NCBI GenBank assembly: GCA_013433145.1
Contig: CM024170.1
Span: 434,001-498,000 of the forward strand
Direction: 5' to 3'
DNA length: 64,000 bases
Source: Ascaris suum
Taxonomy: Eukaryota > Nematoda > Chromadorea > Rhabditida > Ascarididae
The notes under the pieces were generated by a model that made no database searches, was not told where the DNA came from, and saw only the letters and a list, made by a program, of their open reading frames with translations. The position numbers and the translations under genes are program-made. Every line of letters starts with the position of its first letter. Position 1 is the stretch's first letter. Positions 61,180 to 64,000 of the stretch are shown here, piece by piece.

Positions 61180-61900
61180 AATACAATCAAATTCAAACGT
61201 CGATCTGAAGATGTCTTCATAATAAAAGCTTTATTCCTCTCTCGTTCAAGCAAAAACCATCCGATCCCATCCCAGCGACCTTGCACGGCTAAAACTAATG
61301 CAAAATGGGAGCTTAATGCAACTTCGTCAAACAATTCGAAGAAAGTTTCGAGTCACTTTGCAGTATGTCAGAGTCAATGATTGCAGTTAACGGAGGAAAT
61401 ATAAGCTTCAAGGTTCTTAAAGAGAAAACATCATACTATTCAGACAACATATTCACATACAATGTAAACAGAAGCGACCTTACCATACTATTTTGTGGCA
61501 CCTAGCCTGCCTGCTGATAACACTCGACTGTTTGACAGGATGAAGTTCTTCTCACCTTGAAACGTATATTACTCTATCTATTCCAACAACGAGGCAAATA
61601 AGGCTTCCACTACATACCTTTGACCCTATTCGCACAAAAAGTGCACTGCAAATCAGGCGACTTCCGCTGGCTTCACCGATCCGAAAATAAATGCAATTCA
61701 TTTTAAGGACGATCAGGGAATTCTGCTTGATTCAGGACGTAGTAGGGAAAGATGGCTTGTTAAAATTCGACGCTAACTCGCTTCTTCTTGCCTTAATATC
61801 TTCCACCTCCGCTTGGACCTTGCTGACGAAAACTGGATTACGCGATTATTATCAGCGCGCTTATTTGCACCAGATCGATAGCTACAAGAAGAAACTTTAA
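61180..61900 (+). CDS. 3' part of an unknown gene, two exons
   Basis: Exon at 61180-61362 follows CAGATTTCAG, reads IKFKRRSEDVFIIKALFLSR and RPCTAKTNAKWELNATSSNN, and ends at a GCA/GTATGT donor in phase 0. The terminal exon at 61736-61900 follows GCTTGATTCAG in phase 0, with DGLLKFDANSLLLALISSTS and GLRDYYQRAYLHQIDSYKKK and then a stop. Splice sites are close to nematode consensus. The C-terminal exon has one hydrophobic stretch and a basic tail. No family is recognised, and the 5' end is not identified. Confidence 0.5.
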
Positions 61901-64000
61901 CACCGCTCCTTCCCTTGGGCGTCTAACTGCGGTGTGTGGCTACGTCTTTTGGCGCGTCTGGTCTAAGCGGAGGCATATTCATTCTCCCTCGGCCATGTTC
62001 CTTATTAGGATGGGAAGGCCCTCGTTGCTTCCCATAAGCTTCACGATTTTGCCAAAACGAATAACAAAGTCAACACCAAAGGACAGATTGCCGTTCCAGC
62101 ACAGGATTTAATCCACTATTGTGCCATTTTTCGCGGAAAGCCTCTTTAGACGTTAGAAAAGCATTCGAGGGTGCATCCGTAGTGATTGTTCCAGGACGTT
62201 TCTGTTGACACCTCCACTTCCTCATTTACACCCTCCCTTGAAGGTCGTTTTTAGACCGTACAGCCATCGCATTAATTTCTCTAATATTGCAGCATTTAGT
62301 AGTGTTCAGAGTTCGCCACCATTTGGTAGCGGGGGATGCGGTGTCTAGAGATCAAAAATTCCTCCATCCTCGAGGGTCCCCCGCTGGCTATCGTCATCTC
62401 TGTGAGGAATGCTAAAAGAGTGAATTCTGCAGTCGCATGCTGGAAAAAAATTCTTCTTTAAATCACAGATCATGGGAAAACCGCGTGGTGCAGCGTGTTG
62501 AAATGAGAAACACCAAAACGCAACGTGCCGCACATGCGTCACCAGAGATACAACACTTCATCGCGAAAGATGATATCGAGATAATATGACCACAGTCAAA
62601 AAGCATAACGGAAACCATTGAAGTGAAATGGAAGCACGTCTCGAAAGAAAGAAAACACTCGTCGCGTGTCAAGAAACCCTGTGACATAGCATTATTGCAG
62701 ACCTTTGTAATTCACACAGTGCTCAAAGAAAAACGCACTGCTGCCGCGATTCCATAGTCTGGTGTCCCCCCCCCCCTCCCCCCCACTGCTCTAATAGTTG
62801 GCTTGCTTCTCGTCACCGAAAAATCTCGCCTGCCAAAAGAGCAGTGTCGGATATGCAACACAGTACCAATTTCGAGAGGGGCCCCCGCTCTGTCCGACCG
62901 CCCTGGCTTCCGCGAAGGATTCTGAGAACGCAAACCCTCCACGGAGGCAGAAAGCTCTTTCCCCTCCGCGGCGGTATGGTCCGCCATTTTAAATGGCAAG
63001 GGGTCCCGTTCGTGAGGGCCCCTTTCCAAACGCTGAAAGTGCAAACACAGTGTCACCAAGTAGCACTTACTCCTTTACGTACTTTGTCGATCTTCGACCT
63101 ATTGCTGACACTACAGAGAATGCAATAAAGCATATTGACTCGCCTAACTTGAAACTCGTCGACCATGTTTAGTGAGGAGCACCTACTACCTTAAATAAGC
63201 GAATAACGGAAAGAAAACAGGCAAAAAATTCAACTCATAGAGTAACACTCACTTTGTGCTCCTTGACGATCCCGTTATCACCTACTCTGGAAGCTCATCG
63301 CGAAGGACGATTGTAATAAAATAAGGACCGATCACTCCGAAAATCTCTTCTGAGACTGTCGCCTAAACTATATGAGAAACATTTTACAGGCCATCATCGA
63401 GAAAAGTTTACAATACTGTATAAACAAGTATCGTATGTCACAAGCAATCCAATAAACACATCAGCACATAAAACGGTGTCGAAATCAGAGAAACGTAATG
63501 ATAAATGCTCTCAGAGTTAGCGAAGGCAGGCATCGTGCAAGCCCTCGCCTCAAAACAAAGCGGGAAAGATTAGAACGGTAAGGGCGAGAGAGGGAAGAAA
63601 TGCATGGGTGAGAAGAGACAACAAAAAGTGAAGCGGGACGGTAATCGCGAATCGCTTAAAGTATAGGCGAAAGGAAAGATTTCGCAACTTATAGATGTAT
63701 GCGTTAGACGTTTGAAAGACGAAACCATCAGTTCTGTTTTAATGACATCATAGATCATCTAGCTTTTTGTCGTGCGATCGACGAAGTAAACCGTGTTTCG
63801 TCCGCCTTTATAATCAGCAAAACACACGCCAGATATAGAGCGGTACATCGCTACTACAAATACATCATTCGAAAATCCGTAATGAAAACGTGGTAAAAAA
63901 TAGACCATTCATTCATAGGTGGTCCAAATAGATTCTCAAGAAAGGCAGAACGGAATGAGAGAAACAATTTTTTGAGAATGGATAGAGGCAAAGAAAAATT
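61901..64000. other. No supported gene; GC-rich patch
   Basis: No exon could be supported. A GC-rich patch at about 62870-63030 (CCTCCGCGGCGG, AATGGCAAGGGGTCCC) contrasts with its AT-rich surroundings and may be part of a dispersed repeat. A poly-C run broken by one T lies at 62766-62784. Confidence 0.4.
62766..62784. repeat. Poly-C run
   Basis: About nineteen C with a single T inside; a likely site of length error. Confidence 0.9.

Noticed and set aside
62345..63128. GC-rich minus-strand frame of 115 codons beginning MVTLCLHFQRLERG
   Set aside because: Overlaps a poly-C run and two competing plus-strand frames. The GC-rich patch looks more like a dispersed repeat than an exon.

Overview
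This window looks like nuclear DNA of a nematode. It carries long arrays of TTAGGC-type telomeric hexamers (GCCTAA on this strand), short exons with TTTCAG-like acceptors, and AG acceptors placed just before start codons that look like spliced-leader sites. Long (TA)n microsatellites and intron-rich genes fit a clade V parasite (strongylid-like), but the species cannot be named from sequence alone. Nothing here is prokaryotic, so ribosome binding sites, operons and CRISPR do not apply.

Layout. Bases 1-6.7 kb hold one clear exon of the Elongator subunit ELP2 (+), much unassigned sequence, and a 780 bp foldback element with ~225 bp arms around a TA-rich loop. Bases 6.7-8.7 kb are a degenerate interstitial telomeric array. 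From 10.3 to 36.6 kb lies the main feature: a ~7.5 kb unit present three times in direct orientation (C 10.35-17.94, B 20.49-28.04, A 29.01-36.57 kb) at well over 99% identity by eye. The copies are separated by interstitial telomeric arrays and spacers, one of which carries an 801 bp inverted-repeat transposon that is itself duplicated.

Each unit contains the last four recognisable coding exons of the Hsp90 co-chaperone CDC37 (minus strand) and, on the opposite strand inside a CDC37 intron, exons of a small unrecognised nested gene. Only copy A is continuous with the first two CDC37 exons (37.8 and 38.9 kb). Copies B and C end at the same base and run straight into telomeric repeat, so they are promoterless 3' CDC37 fragments, while the recognised exons of the nested gene are present three times.

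Bases 38.99-64 kb are ordinary, sparsely coding sequence. A small two-exon gene lies head-to-head with CDC37 (39.1-40.0 kb). Exons on the minus strand at 47.1-48.6 kb match a RIM-binding protein, with an apparent frame break in the FN3 domain. There is a decayed LINE reverse transcriptase at 50.6-51.7 kb. Three short plus-strand genes, built from exons with good splice signals and matching phases, lie at 56.6-57.8, 58.9-59.3 and 61.2-61.9 kb. I recognise no product for these three.

The most interesting structure is the alternation of interstitial telomeric repeat and an amplified internal segment. It resembles the template-for-ALT (TALT) architecture known from telomerase-deficient C. elegans survivors. 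That comparison is inference, and an assembly artefact remains possible.
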